Shown one piece after another: positions 44,740 to 53,259 of a DNA stretch of 62,697 nt. This DNA is from Methyloversatilis sp. XJ19-49 (GTDB taxonomy: Bacteria; Pseudomonadota; Gammaproteobacteria; Burkholderiales; Rhodocyclaceae), in contig NZ_JANINI010000016.1 of the NCBI RefSeq assembly GCF_024580145.1, positions 1 to 62,697 on the forward strand, given 5' to 3'. The notes under the pieces were generated by a model. The model saw only the letters and a program-made list of their open reading frames with translations, made no database searches and was not told where the DNA came from. How positions within the stretch are numbered: position 1 is the first letter of the stretch; every line of letters starts with the position of its first letter. Position numbers and translations under genes: made by a program.

Positions 44740-46329
44740 ATGAAGATACAGCGTGCATTGATCAGCGTGTCCGACAAGACTGGCATCGTTGAATTCGCCA
44801 CCGCCCTGAACGGGCTCGGCGTCGAGTTGCTGTCCACCGGCGGCACGGCCGCGCTGCTGGCGAAAGCCGGTCTGAAGGTGACCGAGGTGGCCGCGCACAC
44901 CGGCTTTCCGGAAATGCTCGACGGTCGCGTCAAGACGCTGCATCCGCGCATCCACGGCGGCCTGCTGGCGCGACGCGAGGTCGACGCACACATGCAGGCG
45001 CTTGCCGAACATGACATTCCGGTCATCGACCTGCTGGTGGTGAATCTCTACCCGTTCGAGGCGACGGTCGCCAAGCCCGGCTGCACACTCGAAGACGCGA
45101 TCGAGAACATCGACATCGGCGGTCCGGCCATGGTGCGTTCGGCAGCCAAGAACTGGCGCGGTGTCGGCGTACTGACCGATGCCGGACAGTACCCCTGCGT
45201 GCTCGAAGAGCTGCGCACCTCAAGCACGCTGTCCGAGGCCACGCTGTTCGCCCTGTCGGTAGCGGCGTTCAATCGCATTTCGAATTACGACGCAGCGATC
45301 AGCGACTACCTGTCTTCACTGAACGCCGACGGCACACGCGCCGAGTTTCCGGCGCAGTCCAATGGCCGCTTCGTCAAGGTGCAGGACCTGCGCTACGGCG
45401 AAAATCCGCACCAGCGCGCGGCTTTCTACCGCGACCTGTACCCGGCGCCCGGCTCGCTGGTCAGTGCGAAGCAGCTGCAGGGCAAGGAGTTGTCGTACAA
45501 CAACATCGCCGACAGCGATGCGGCATGGGAATGCGTCAAGAGCTTTGAAACCGGCGCCTGCGTCATCGTCAAGCATGCCAACCCCTGTGGTGTGGCACTC
45601 GGCGCCAGCACGCTGGAGGCCTACCGCAAGGCACTCGCCACCGATCCGACTTCGGCTTTCGGCGGCATCATCGCGTTCAACCGTCCGGTCGATGCGGCGA
45701 CAGCCGAAGCGGTCAGCGGCCAGTTCGTCGAAGTGCTGATGGCACCCGCATTCGATCCGGCCGCGCTGGCGGTGCTGGCGGCCAAGGCCAATGTGCGCGT
45801 GCTGGAGATTCCGCTCGATGGAGTCGATCCGAAGGGCGCCAGCGCCTGGGCGCGCGGTCGCAATTCGCATGACACGAAGCGCGTCGGTTCCGGTCTGCTG
45901 ATCCAGACCGCAGACGAACCGGAGTCGCTCGAAGGCCGGCTGAAGGTGGTCACGCAGCGCGCGCCGACCAGCGCGGAAATGGCTGATCTCACCTTTGCAT
46001 GGCGGGTGGCGATGTACGTGAAGTCCAATGCCATCGTGTATTGCCGCGACGGAGCGACAGTCGGTGTCGGCGCGGGACAGATGAGCCGCGTTGATTCGAC
46101 ACGCATCGCCCGCATCAAGGCAGAAAACGCAGGCTTGACGATCGCCGGTTCGGTGGTGGCGTCGGACGCCTTCTTCCCGTTCCGCGACGGCGTGGACGTA
46201 CTGGCCGAAGCCGGCGCGAGGGCCATCATCCAGCCCGGCGGCAGCATGCGCGACGAAGAGGTGATCACCGCGGCGAACGAACACGGCCTGGCCATGGTAT
46301 TCACCGGCACGCGACATTTCAGGCACTGA
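44740..46329 (+). CDS. purH: Bifunctional AICAR transformylase/IMP cyclohydrolase
   Basis: 529 residues. The N-terminal IMP cyclohydrolase domain (MGS-like, 1-200) begins [17 protein letters not shown] and contains [28 protein letters not shown] and [16 protein letters not shown]. The C-terminal transformylase domain has [33 protein letters not shown] and [12 protein letters not shown]. It catalyses the last two steps to IMP. Together with purD 78 nt downstream it forms the purHD unit known in many bacteria. ATG 44740 starts at the domain edge. Confidence 0.97.
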   Translation: MKIQRALISVSDKTGIVEFATALNGLGVELLSTGGTAALLAKAGLKVTEVAAHTGFPEMLDGRVKTLHPRIHGGLLARREVDAHMQALAEHDIPVIDLLVVNLYPFEATVAKPGCTLEDAIENIDIGGPAMVRSAAKNWRGVGVLTDAGQYPCVLEELRTSSTLSEATLFALSVAAFNRISNYDAAISDYLSSLNADGTRAEFPAQSNGRFVKVQDLRYGENPHQRAAFYRDLYPAPGSLVSAKQLQGKELSYNNIADSDAAWECVKSFETGACVIVKHANPCGVALGASTLEAYRKALATDPTSAFGGIIAFNRPVDAATAEAVSGQFVEVLMAPAFDPAALAVLAAKANVRVLEIPLDGVDPKGASAWARGRNSHDTKRVGSGLLIQTADEPESLEGRLKVVTQRAPTSAEMADLTFAWRVAMYVKSNAIVYCRDGATVGVGAGQMSRVDSTRIARIKAENAGLTIAGSVVASDAFFPFRDGVDVLAEAGARAIIQPGGSMRDEEVITAANEHGLAMVFTGTRHFRH

Positions 46330-46407
46330 TTTTCCGGAGGGCAGCCGGATCGGGCCACAAGCCCGCAAGGCTGACAGCCGGCATGAACGGTTTTTCAAGG
46401 ATTCATC

Positions 46408-47670
46408 ATGAAGCTGCTGGTCATCGGTTCAGGCGGACGCGAACACGCGATAGCCTGGAAGCTGTCGCAAAGTCCGCGTGTTCAGAAGGTCTATGTCGCG
46501 CCCGGCAACGCCGGCACGGCGCTCGAACCCGGTCTGGAAAATCTGCCGATCACCGATTTCACCGAACTGATCAACTTCGTCGAAGGTGAAAACATCGCCT
46601 TCACCGTGGTCGGCCCGGAAGCGGCGCTGGCCGCCGGCGTGGTCGATTGTTTCCGGGTGCGCGGCCTGAAGATATTCGGTCCGACCCGCAAGGCCGCCCA
46701 GCTTGAGAGCTCGAAGGACTTCGCCAAGCAGTTCATGGTCCGCGCCAGCATTCCCACGGCCCGCTACGAAACCTTCACCGATGCAACTGCCGCGCACGCC
46801 TATGTCGATGCAATGGGCGCACCCATCGTCATCAAGGCCGACGGACTTGCCGCAGGCAAGGGCGTGGTGGTGGCCATGACGCTGACCGAGGCGCACGGCG
46901 CCATCGGCATGATGCTTGCCGACAACGAAAGTGGCCGGTCGCGCGTCGTCATCGAGGAGTTCCTGCAGGGCGAAGAAGCGAGCTTCATCGCCATGTGCGA
47001 TGGCGTGACCGCGCTGCCGCTGGCCACCAGCCAGGACCACAAGCGTCTGCTCGACGGCGATGCCGGCCCGAACACCGGCGGCATGGGCGCCTATTCGCCG
47101 GCGCCGGTGGTCACGCCGGAAATCCACGCTCGCGTGATGCGCGAGGTGATCCAGCCGGTGCTGACCGGCATGGCGCTGGATGGACTGCCTTTCACCGGCT
47201 TCCTGTATGCCGGCCTGATGATTTCACCGGATGGAGACGTCAAGGTGCTTGAATTCAACTGTCGCATGGGCGACCCGGAAACCCAGCCCATCATGATGCG
47301 GCTGAAGACTGATCTGGTCGATCTGATGGAAGCGGCGCTGGAAAATCGCCTGTCCGAAGCGCACACCGACTGGGACCGCCGCGTCGCCCTTGGCGTGGTC
47401 ATGGCCTCGGCCGGCTACCCGGATGCTCCGCGCAAGGGTGACGCCATCGGCGGCTTGCCGCCCGACACGGCGGAAAGCCATGTCTTTCACGCGGGTACGG
47501 CGGCGCAGGACGGTCAGGTCGTCACCGCCGGCGGGCGTGTGCTGTGCGTGACCACGCTGGGTGACACGGTGAAGCAGGCGCAGCGTGCCGCCTACCTGCT
47601 GTGCGACAAGGTGCAGTTCGCCGGCATGCAGTTCCGCCGCGACATCGGCTACCGGGCGGCACGGCGATGA
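46408..47670 (+). CDS. purD: Phosphoribosylamine-glycine ligase (GAR synthetase)
   Basis: 420 residues, normal for PurD. ATP-grasp fold with N-terminal [17 protein letters not shown], the ATP-binding loop [30 protein letters not shown] and the metal-ligand segment [13 protein letters not shown]. It joins glycine to 5-phosphoribosylamine in purine synthesis. The stop overlaps the hemF start by 4 nt, an unusual link of purine and haem synthesis but one that recurs in betaproteobacteria. The 78-bp gap after purH shows no clear terminator. Confidence 0.97.
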   Translation: MKLLVIGSGGREHAIAWKLSQSPRVQKVYVAPGNAGTALEPGLENLPITDFTELINFVEGENIAFTVVGPEAALAAGVVDCFRVRGLKIFGPTRKAAQLESSKDFAKQFMVRASIPTARYETFTDATAAHAYVDAMGAPIVIKADGLAAGKGVVVAMTLTEAHGAIGMMLADNESGRSRVVIEEFLQGEEASFIAMCDGVTALPLATSQDHKRLLDGDAGPNTGGMGAYSPAPVVTPEIHARVMREVIQPVLTGMALDGLPFTGFLYAGLMISPDGDVKVLEFNCRMGDPETQPIMMRLKTDLVDLMEAALENRLSEAHTDWDRRVALGVVMASAGYPDAPRKGDAIGGLPPDTAESHVFHAGTAAQDGQVVTAGGRVLCVTTLGDTVKQAQRAAYLLCDKVQFAGMQFRRDIGYRAARR

Positions 47671-48590
47671 GCGCGCGCGCAGAGATGGTACGCAGCTGGC
47701 TGCTCGGTCTGCAGGACCGCATCATCGACGGCCTGCAGGCGGCGGACGGCAAGCCCTTCATCACCGACGGCTGGGTGCGAGGCCCGGAAGAGCGCCTGCA
47801 GGGTGACGGGCGTACGCGGCTGGTCGAAGAGGGCAATGTATTCGAGCGCGGCGGCTGCAATTTTTCGCATGTGCGCGGGCCCAATCTGCCGCCGTCGGCC
47901 TCGGCCAACCGGCCGGAACTGGCTGGCGCCTCGTTCGAGGCGATGGGTGTGTCGCTGGTGCTGCACCCGCGCAACCCCTACATCCCGACAGTGCACCTGA
48001 ACGTGCGCTTCTTCACTGCGCAGCCGCCGTCCGGCGATGCGGTGTCGTGGTTCGGCGGCGGCATGGACCTCACGCCCTACTACGGTTTCGAGGAAGACGC
48101 CACGCACTTCCACCGCACCTGCCGCGACGCGCTGGCCCCGTTCGGCGCCGACACCCATGCGCGCTACAAGCAGTGGTGCGACGAGTACTTCCTTCTGAAG
48201 CACCGCAAGGAGGCGCGCGGCATCGGCGGCGTGTTCTTCGATGACCTCGGTGCCGATGGCGAAGTCAGCTTCGACCACGGCTGGGGTGTGACGCAGGCGG
48301 TCGGCGACGCCTTCCTGGCTGCCTATCTGCCCATCGTCGAGCGCCGCAGCGATGTGCCGTACGGCGAACGCGAACGCGACTTCCAGGCCTACCGGCGCGG
48401 CCGTTATGTCGAATTCAACCTCGTATTCGACCGCGGCACGCTGTTCGGCCTGCAGTCGGGCGGGCGCACCGAATCCATCCTGATGTCAATGCCGCCGATC
48501 GTGAAGTGGCGCTACGACTGGCACCCGGAACCGGGCTCGCCGGAAGCAAAGCTCTACACCGACTTCCTGCCCCCCAGGGAATGGGTGTAG
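47667..48590 (+). CDS. hemF: Oxygen-dependent coproporphyrinogen III oxidase
   Basis: 307 residues, standard HemF length. Motifs include [61 protein letters not shown] and [24 protein letters not shown] (conserved C-terminal block). It decarboxylates coproporphyrinogen III to protoporphyrinogen IX using dioxygen. ATG 47667 overlaps purD by 4 nt and starts with a short helix, [12 protein letters not shown]. The other haem genes in this window (hemC, hemD, hemX, hemY) are 7 kb away on the other strand. Confidence 0.96.
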   Translation: MSARAEMVRSWLLGLQDRIIDGLQAADGKPFITDGWVRGPEERLQGDGRTRLVEEGNVFERGGCNFSHVRGPNLPPSASANRPELAGASFEAMGVSLVLHPRNPYIPTVHLNVRFFTAQPPSGDAVSWFGGGMDLTPYYGFEEDATHFHRTCRDALAPFGADTHARYKQWCDEYFLLKHRKEARGIGGVFFDDLGADGEVSFDHGWGVTQAVGDAFLAAYLPIVERRSDVPYGERERDFQAYRRGRYVEFNLVFDRGTLFGLQSGGRTESILMSMPPIVKWRYDWHPEPGSPEAKLYTDFLPPREWV

Positions 48591-48818
48591 CGGGGGTTTC
48601 GCGAAGCACTGCTTCGCGCCCGCGGAACCGGGCCGCTGTGCAAAGCGGCCCGTGGATGTAGCGGGGGGTGAGGCAGGGGTTTCGCAGCGCATGCGCTGCG
48701 CCTGCCGAACAGGCTGGCTGTGCAAAGCCAGCCTCCGTTTTACAAGCAAATTCGGCAAGCACTGCTTCGCGCCCGCGGAACCGGGCCACTGTGCAAAGCG
48801 GCCCGTGGATGTAGCGAG
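48591..48818. repeat. Three tandem structured repeats downstream of hemF
   Basis: Three units of about 70-75 nt. Each has a GGTTTCG lead, a first hairpin (48601-48617; 48684-48699, a perfect 16-nt palindrome; 48755-48770), a short linker and a second hairpin with the constant loop GTGCAA (48630-48651; 48712-48733; 48783-48804). Units 1 and 3 are nearly identical; unit 2 keeps the structure with several paired base changes, so selection or transposition of a folded element is likely. They are REP-like and have no coding capacity. Confidence 0.75.
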
Positions 48819-48845
48819 GGTTTCGCGACGCGCCGCTTCCTGCCC

Positions 48846-48925
48846 GGTGTTGGGCATCGCTGCGCTCACCCCAACCTACTTGCCGCAATTCGTAGGTTGG
48901 GGTGAGCGCAGCGATGCCCAACACC
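48846..48925. repeat. Perfect 34-bp inverted repeat with 12-nt loop
   Basis: Arms 48846-48879 and 48892-48925 are exact reverse complements. The arm sequence (GTAGGTTGGGGTGAGCGCAG and on, reading the right arm) resembles a dispersed element common in proteobacterial and cyanobacterial genomes. It could form a long hairpin or cruciform and might act as a bidirectional terminator for hemF, although no T-run follows. Confidence 0.85.
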
Positions 48926-49072
48926 CGCCGCAATGAAAACCGCAGCCCATGCCGGCGGATGCGCGGCGCGATCGCTGTGGAAGCGGGCCATGCGCCCGTT
49001 CGCGGCCTTCACCGCTTCCCGCAGATCTGCCTCACCGCTCTTCCCCTCCTCGGTCCTTCGCGTTCAACACGC

Positions 49073-49101
49073 AAAAAAACGGGCACCTCGCAAGGCGCCC
49101 G
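49073..49101 (-). terminator. Rho-independent terminator of ompW
   Basis: Reading the minus strand, a 9-bp stem with one G-U pair (49101-49093 with 49088-49080, loop TGCG) is followed by seven T (49079-49073). It lies 136 nt beyond the ompW stop. Confidence 0.8.
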
Positions 49102-49128
49102 AACCGGGACCACAGGAAGAACTATTCA

Positions 49129-49177
49129 GGGTCTGTCGACCATGCACCGTGAGCCACGACGCATGGTCGACAGACCC
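49129..49177. repeat. Inverted repeat with 17-nt perfect arms downstream of ompW
   Basis: Arms 49129-49145 and 49161-49177 are exact reverse complements around a 15-nt spacer. It lies between the ompW stop and its terminator, so it would be transcribed in the ompW 3' UTR. A second, shorter stem (49194-49200 with 49210-49216) sits closer to the stop. The interval 48926-49070 holds nothing recognisable. Confidence 0.8.
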
Positions 49178-49236
49178 TGCACCCATCCGCCCCGCCCGGC
49201 ACTTGTGGCGCCGGGCAGTCAGTCAGGCACTGCTAC

Positions 49237-49869
49237 TCAGAACCGATAACCGACACCGACGCCGATCAGGATGGGATCGATGTCCAGCTTGGTTACCTTG
49301 GTACCGGCACCCTTGACGAAGATGTCGGTATCGATGGTCACGTACTTCACGTCGAGATTCAGGAACCACTTCGGCGCGATCTGGTAATCCACGCCGATCT
49401 GTGCAGCGAAGCCGAAGCTGCTGCGGTCGATGCGCAGCGGCACGCTGCCGCCGAGTACCGTGCCTGCATCCAGATCGACGCTGGAAAAACGCGTGTAGTT
49501 CGCACCCAGGCCGACGTAGGGACGGATGGTTCCGGTCGGGTTGAAGTGATACTGCAGCGTCAGCGTCGGCGGCAGGTGCTTGACCGAACCGATGCCGGTG
49601 CCGCCGAGTTCGACGTCGTGCTTCTGCGGATATGTCAGAATCAGTTCGGCCGCGATGTTCGGCGTGAAGAAGTAAGTGATGTCGACTTCCGGAAAGGTCT
49701 TGTTTTCCGCTTCGACGTCGATCGGCAGGCCGAGACCGCCGGAATTGCCGTTGTCGACGTTCATGTGCAGCGCACGCACGCGCACCATCCAGTCGCCCTC
49801 TTCAGCCGCCTGTGCGACACCCGCCACTGCTGCCAGTGCTGCCACGCCCATCCACTTGATTGCCTTCAT
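49237..49869 (-). CDS. ompW: OmpW-family outer-membrane protein
   Basis: 210 residues from ATG 49869, with a CGGAG site upstream. The signal peptide ends AGVAQA. The eight-strand barrel signatures are clear: WMVRVRALHMNVDN, FPEVDITYFFTPNIAAELIL, PPTLTLQYHFNP and a C-terminal VGVGYRF ending in Phe. OmpW proteins let small hydrophobic molecules pass the outer membrane and are often induced by low oxygen. An FNR-like site lies 67 nt upstream (49936-49949), suitably placed with a GATACT -10 for activation. The frame is open further upstream inside the M48 gene but without support. Confidence 0.93.
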   Translation of the reverse strand: MKAIKWMGVAALAAVAGVAQAAEEGDWMVRVRALHMNVDNGNSGGLGLPIDVEAENKTFPEVDITYFFTPNIAAELILTYPQKHDVELGGTGIGSVKHLPPTLTLQYHFNPTGTIRPYVGLGANYTRFSSVDLDAGTVLGGSVPLRIDRSSFGFAAQIGVDYQIAPKWFLNLDVKYVTIDTDIFVKGAGTKVTKLDIDPILIGVGVGYRF

Positions 49870-49935
49870 TTTCTGCTCCGGGGAATTGAAACTGCATGTG
49901 TTGAATGCAGTATCCGCGAAGCAAGAAACCCCACA

Positions 49936-49949
49936 TTGATCAGGGTCAA
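49936..49949 (-). promoter_or_regulatory. FNR/ANR-type binding site upstream of ompW
   Basis: TTGAC-CCTG-ATCAA on the minus strand differs from the TTGAT-N4-ATCAA consensus at one base. A -10-like GATACT begins 21 nt after it (minus-strand 49914-49909), which puts the site near -41.5, the class II activation position. The site overlaps the stop codon of the M48 protease gene. Confidence 0.62.
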
Positions 49950-50995
49950 TGGATGATGAAGTCCTCGCTGCGCAGCCGCGCGATGCGTTCGGCCGTATTC
50001 GGATGGCTGGACAACCAGCCCATCGGCCCGGAACGGCTCGCCTGGCCCTCGCCATGCGCGGCGGCCAGCTTCTCGAGCATGCCGGCCAGCAGTTCGGGGG
50101 ACTGTCCCCGGGCACGCAGCAGCTTCATGGCAAAGTCGTCGGCCTCGCGTTCCATGTCGCGCGAATAGCCCGCCTGTACCAGCGCCGTAGGAGCGGTGGC
50201 CAGCAGACTGCTGATGTCACCCAGATACCAGGCCATGAACAGTGCGGTCGCCGAGCCCTGCAACAGCATGCGCACGCCGTGGCGCTGATGCACATGCCCC
50301 AGTTCGTGCGTCAGCACAGCCAGCACGGGCGCGTCAGCCCCGGCCAGCGCAACCAGTTCGTCGGTGACGATGAGCGTTCCGTCGGGCAGCGCAAAGGCAT
50401 TCGCGCCCAATTGACCCCCACTGCGGAACAGCAGCGTGTGCGCAATGGGCTGACCTTCTATCGACGCCACCGACGACAGCGCCTCGCGCAACGCCTGCTG
50501 GCGCGCCGATGGCAAGGTCGTCGGACGGGTCAGCGACTGGTCCAGCCATTCGAGCGTGCGTTCCGACAGCGCGGTCATCGCACTGTCGGGCACCAGCGGC
50601 GCGCTGACACGGGCGGCCCAGGGCAGTCCGTACTGCATGATGAGCCAGACCGACAGCAGCAACGCCGACAGCATGATCACCACCATCCGCGGCTGGAACG
50701 CCCAGCGCACGACGGCCGCATCACGATGGCCGGTGGCATCGAGCAGTCGCGCCAATGCGGCATGGTCGCGCACTTCAAGGTGGGCGCCGTCGGCAAAGCT
50801 GATCAGGCGCGCGGCATCGCCCATCGGCTCGGACACGCGCAGTGCAGGCAGCGGCTCGCTGCGCGACACCTGGTCGCCCTGGACATGCAGCACGCCATCG
50901 GTCACGCCCAGCGTGACAATGTGCGCCCGCGCGCTGCGACCGTCGAAGTACAGCCCGGCGACGCCGGCAGCCGGATCAGAGGGCGATGTCGACAT
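49946..50995 (-). CDS. M48-family membrane metallopeptidase
   Basis: 349 residues. The zinc site is HELGH (VLTHELGHVHQRHG), with the third-ligand helix in DMEREADDFAMKLL. The N-terminal quarter is a soluble domain, followed by one hydrophobic helix (MVVIMLSALLLSVWLI); a second hydrophobic stretch lies just after the zinc site. It resembles HtpX/Oma1-like proteases but with a large N-terminal domain. ATG 50995 (MSTSPSD) overlaps the DUF898 gene end by 20 nt, so the two are coupled. DUF898-M48 pairs recur in proteobacteria; envelope protein quality control is the likely role, substrate unknown. Confidence 0.86.
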   Translation of the reverse strand: MSTSPSDPAAGVAGLYFDGRSARAHIVTLGVTDGVLHVQGDQVSRSEPLPALRVSEPMGDAARLISFADGAHLEVRDHAALARLLDATGHRDAAVVRWAFQPRMVVIMLSALLLSVWLIMQYGLPWAARVSAPLVPDSAMTALSERTLEWLDQSLTRPTTLPSARQQALREALSSVASIEGQPIAHTLLFRSGGQLGANAFALPDGTLIVTDELVALAGADAPVLAVLTHELGHVHQRHGVRMLLQGSATALFMAWYLGDISSLLATAPTALVQAGYSRDMEREADDFAMKLLRARGQSPELLAGMLEKLAAAHGEGQASRSGPMGWLSSHPNTAERIARLRSEDFIIH

Positions 50996-52043
50996 CGAAC
51001 AGGTCCGCAGCTTCCTCGCCGGTAGCCGCGGCATCCTGCGTCTGGCCGGCAATGAAATCATCGAGCGGACCGGCGCACCGCATCGTGACGCTCTGCAGCC
51101 GGTAGCGCGCCAGCCGGATGGCCGCGAACGGCATGAACAGGCCCAGCGTAAACACCACGCCGATCAGGTTGGTCAGCATGATCACGTACAGCCGGCGCGC
51201 ACTGACCGTCGACTCGAAGCGGTGACCGTCGAGCTGCATGTGGTTCCAGACCAGGTTCTGCAGACGTGCCGACAGATAGGGCTGGACGAACAGCAGCAGC
51301 AGGATGAACAGCAGCGGCGCCAGCGCGAACACCGCCGGATTGCCGTCCGCCAGCGATCCGAGCAGCACACCGATGGCCGCCATGCCAAGGAGTACCACCG
51401 CGATCGCCGCGCCATAGATGCGGTAGTAGGCGCCCACCGGCGCATCGATGGCGAAACGTGCGCTGCCGAAGCGCGCGTGATTGAACTGGTAGGCCTTCAT
51501 GCGCTGGTGCCACATCGGTCCCAGCAGATACAGCGTCAGCACGCTGAAGATGGGCCACTTCAGGAACACCGAATAGGCGCCACCGCTATCACCGTCGAAA
51601 CCGAAGCGAAGGCCGCGCCAGCTCGAGTAATGCGCCCGGAAGCGCAGCGAGCGCATCAGCAGCGCCGGCATGACGGCCGCCAGCGCAACGGCCACCGCGA
51701 TGCCGGCGATGATGGAAAACTGGAACGACACGTTGTAGGCCAGCAGCAGCATGAAGCCGATGACGCGGCCCTTGAGGATGGCGCGCGGATCGCCGTGATA
51801 ATCGAAGGCCGCGTCGCCGAGCGTCGTGTGGCGGTAGAAATACTGCAGCCGCCTGACCTTGGCCCAGGCCGAATAGATGCCGAGCGTGAGCAGCGTCAGC
51901 ACCAGATTGACGATCCAGATGCCGAAGTACTCGCCACCGCGTCCGGAAAACGTGATCGGCTCGCGCTGCAGCGCCGGCGAGCCGGCTGCGAAGGGGTTGC
52001 CGCCGGCCGCTTCGGCCGGGCCGTGTTCAAACGGGTTGTTCAT
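50976..52043 (-). CDS. DUF898 (YjgN-like) multi-pass membrane protein
   Basis: 355 residues. The DUF898 hallmark EYFGIWIVNLVLTLLTLGIY followed by SAWAKVRRLQYFYRHT is present near the N-terminus, and a second related segment, TNLIGVVFTLGLFMPFAAIR, near the C-terminus. About six or seven transmembrane helices are expected. ATG 52043 gives MNNPFEH. Function unknown for the family; it is encoded immediately upstream of, and overlapping, the M48 protease gene, suggesting a complex in the inner membrane. The 52-bp gap to hemY has no obvious terminator. Confidence 0.86.
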   Translation of the reverse strand: MNNPFEHGPAEAAGGNPFAAGSPALQREPITFSGRGGEYFGIWIVNLVLTLLTLGIYSAWAKVRRLQYFYRHTTLGDAAFDYHGDPRAILKGRVIGFMLLLAYNVSFQFSIIAGIAVAVALAAVMPALLMRSLRFRAHYSSWRGLRFGFDGDSGGAYSVFLKWPIFSVLTLYLLGPMWHQRMKAYQFNHARFGSARFAIDAPVGAYYRIYGAAIAVVLLGMAAIGVLLGSLADGNPAVFALAPLLFILLLLFVQPYLSARLQNLVWNHMQLDGHRFESTVSARRLYVIMLTNLIGVVFTLGLFMPFAAIRLARYRLQSVTMRCAGPLDDFIAGQTQDAAATGEEAADLFDVDIAL

Positions 52044-52095
52044 GATGGATGGGCAAAAAGCGGAATGACCCAATCATGCCAGATGGCATGACGAT

Positions 52096-53259
52096 TCAAC
52101 CCATCAGCGCAGCCGATCGGAAATGACTGCGCGCATCCTCGCCTCGGTCGAGGTGTTCGTGCAGCAGCGCCAGTTCGACATGCACGCCACGCGTCGGCTG
52201 CACGGCCAGGGCCGCTTCGAGATAGCTCTGTGCCTTGCCCCACAGCTGCTGCGTGCGGCACAGCCGGCCCAGTGCGAGCAGCAGGCCGGCATCCCCCGGA
52301 TGCACGCGCAACCAGGCTTCGGCGCGACCGATGCGGGCCTGCACATCGCTGCCGTCCGTTTCGGCGTACAGAACGACCAGTGCGGAATCCCATTCGCGGT
52401 CGAGCTGCGCCTCGATCAGCTTGCGCGCCTGCGTTTGCTGGCCATCGGCGATCAGTGCTTCGCACATGGCGCGTACCACCTGTGCATCTTCCCGCTCAAG
52501 CGCGGGCAAGTCGCGCCAGTAGGCGTCAAGATCAGCCGGGTCGGCCTCACGCAGCGCACCCATGTGCGCCTGTCGGCGCACCGGTGCGGCCTGCTCCGGC
52601 GTCAGCGCACGATGCTTCTGGAGCAGGCGTACCACGCGCAGCAGGCCGACCCAGTCGCCCAGCCCGCGGCGCGCGCGCATCGCCAGCCGCAGTGCCGCAA
52701 CATGGCGCTGACCGCCGGACTGCAGCGCGTCAATGCGGGTGAGGGCATCGGCGAAATCGCGACGGTCGGTCAGGATGCCTGCTTCGGTCATCAGGCGGGC
52801 GGTGCGCAGATCGTCATGCTGCGCCGCCTGGGCCAGCCAGTCGTCGACCTGGTCGGACTCGCGCATTTCATGCGCCGCGCGCGCGCCGATCAATGCCGCC
52901 AGTCCGGGTGACTCGCCGCCTTCGACCGCCACCCGGGCACTGCGCTGCGCCTGACCGTAACGGCCTTCGAAGTACAGCCGTGCCGAATCGCGCAGCGCGG
53001 TGACCGCGCGCTGACGGCGCTGACGCAGGCGGTATCGGCGCGCGCGCGCCGGCATGCGCAGCAGGCCGTCGACGAAATGGAACAGGCTGTACAGCGCGGC
53101 CACGCCCAGCAACAGCACGACGATGAAGAAATTGAGCGACAGCTCGATGCGCCAGTGCGACCACTGCAGCAGCACGAAGCCGTCGTTCTCGCGCGCCGCG
53201 ATCACCAGGCCGACCGCCAGCACGCACAGGCCGAGCAGCCAGAGCAGTAGGCGCACCAT
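52096..53259 (-). CDS. hemY: HemY-type membrane TPR protein
   Basis: 387 residues. Two N-terminal transmembrane helices (LLLWLLGLCVLAVGLVIA and FFIVVLLLGVAALYSLFHFV) are followed by a cytoplasmic TPR domain running to the end (LLLALGRLCRTQQLWGKAQSY...). This is the proteobacterial HemY linked to haem synthesis operons, not the protoporphyrinogen oxidase of Gram-positives that shares the name. Its exact role is unsettled. The ATG shares one base with the hemX stop (TGATG). The order hemC-hemD-hemX-hemY is conserved in gamma- and betaproteobacteria. Confidence 0.92.
   Translation of the reverse strand: MVRLLLWLLGLCVLAVGLVIAARENDGFVLLQWSHWRIELSLNFFIVVLLLGVAALYSLFHFVDGLLRMPARARRYRLRQRRQRAVTALRDSARLYFEGRYGQAQRSARVAVEGGESPGLAALIGARAAHEMRESDQVDDWLAQAAQHDDLRTARLMTEAGILTDRRDFADALTRIDALQSGGQRHVAALRLAMRARRGLGDWVGLLRVVRLLQKHRALTPEQAAPVRRQAHMGALREADPADLDAYWRDLPALEREDAQVVRAMCEALIADGQQTQARKLIEAQLDREWDSALVVLYAETDGSDVQARIGRAEAWLRVHPGDAGLLLALGRLCRTQQLWGKAQSYLEAALAVQPTRGVHVELALLHEHLDRGEDARSHFRSAALMG

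Noticed and set aside
46330-46407. Purine-type riboswitch or PurR operator between purH and purD
   Set aside because: No matching conserved core or operator could be recognised in the 78-bp gap.
48591-48818. CRISPR-like array of three repeats
   Set aside because: Units are self-folding hairpin pairs without unique equal-length spacers, and no cas gene is present.
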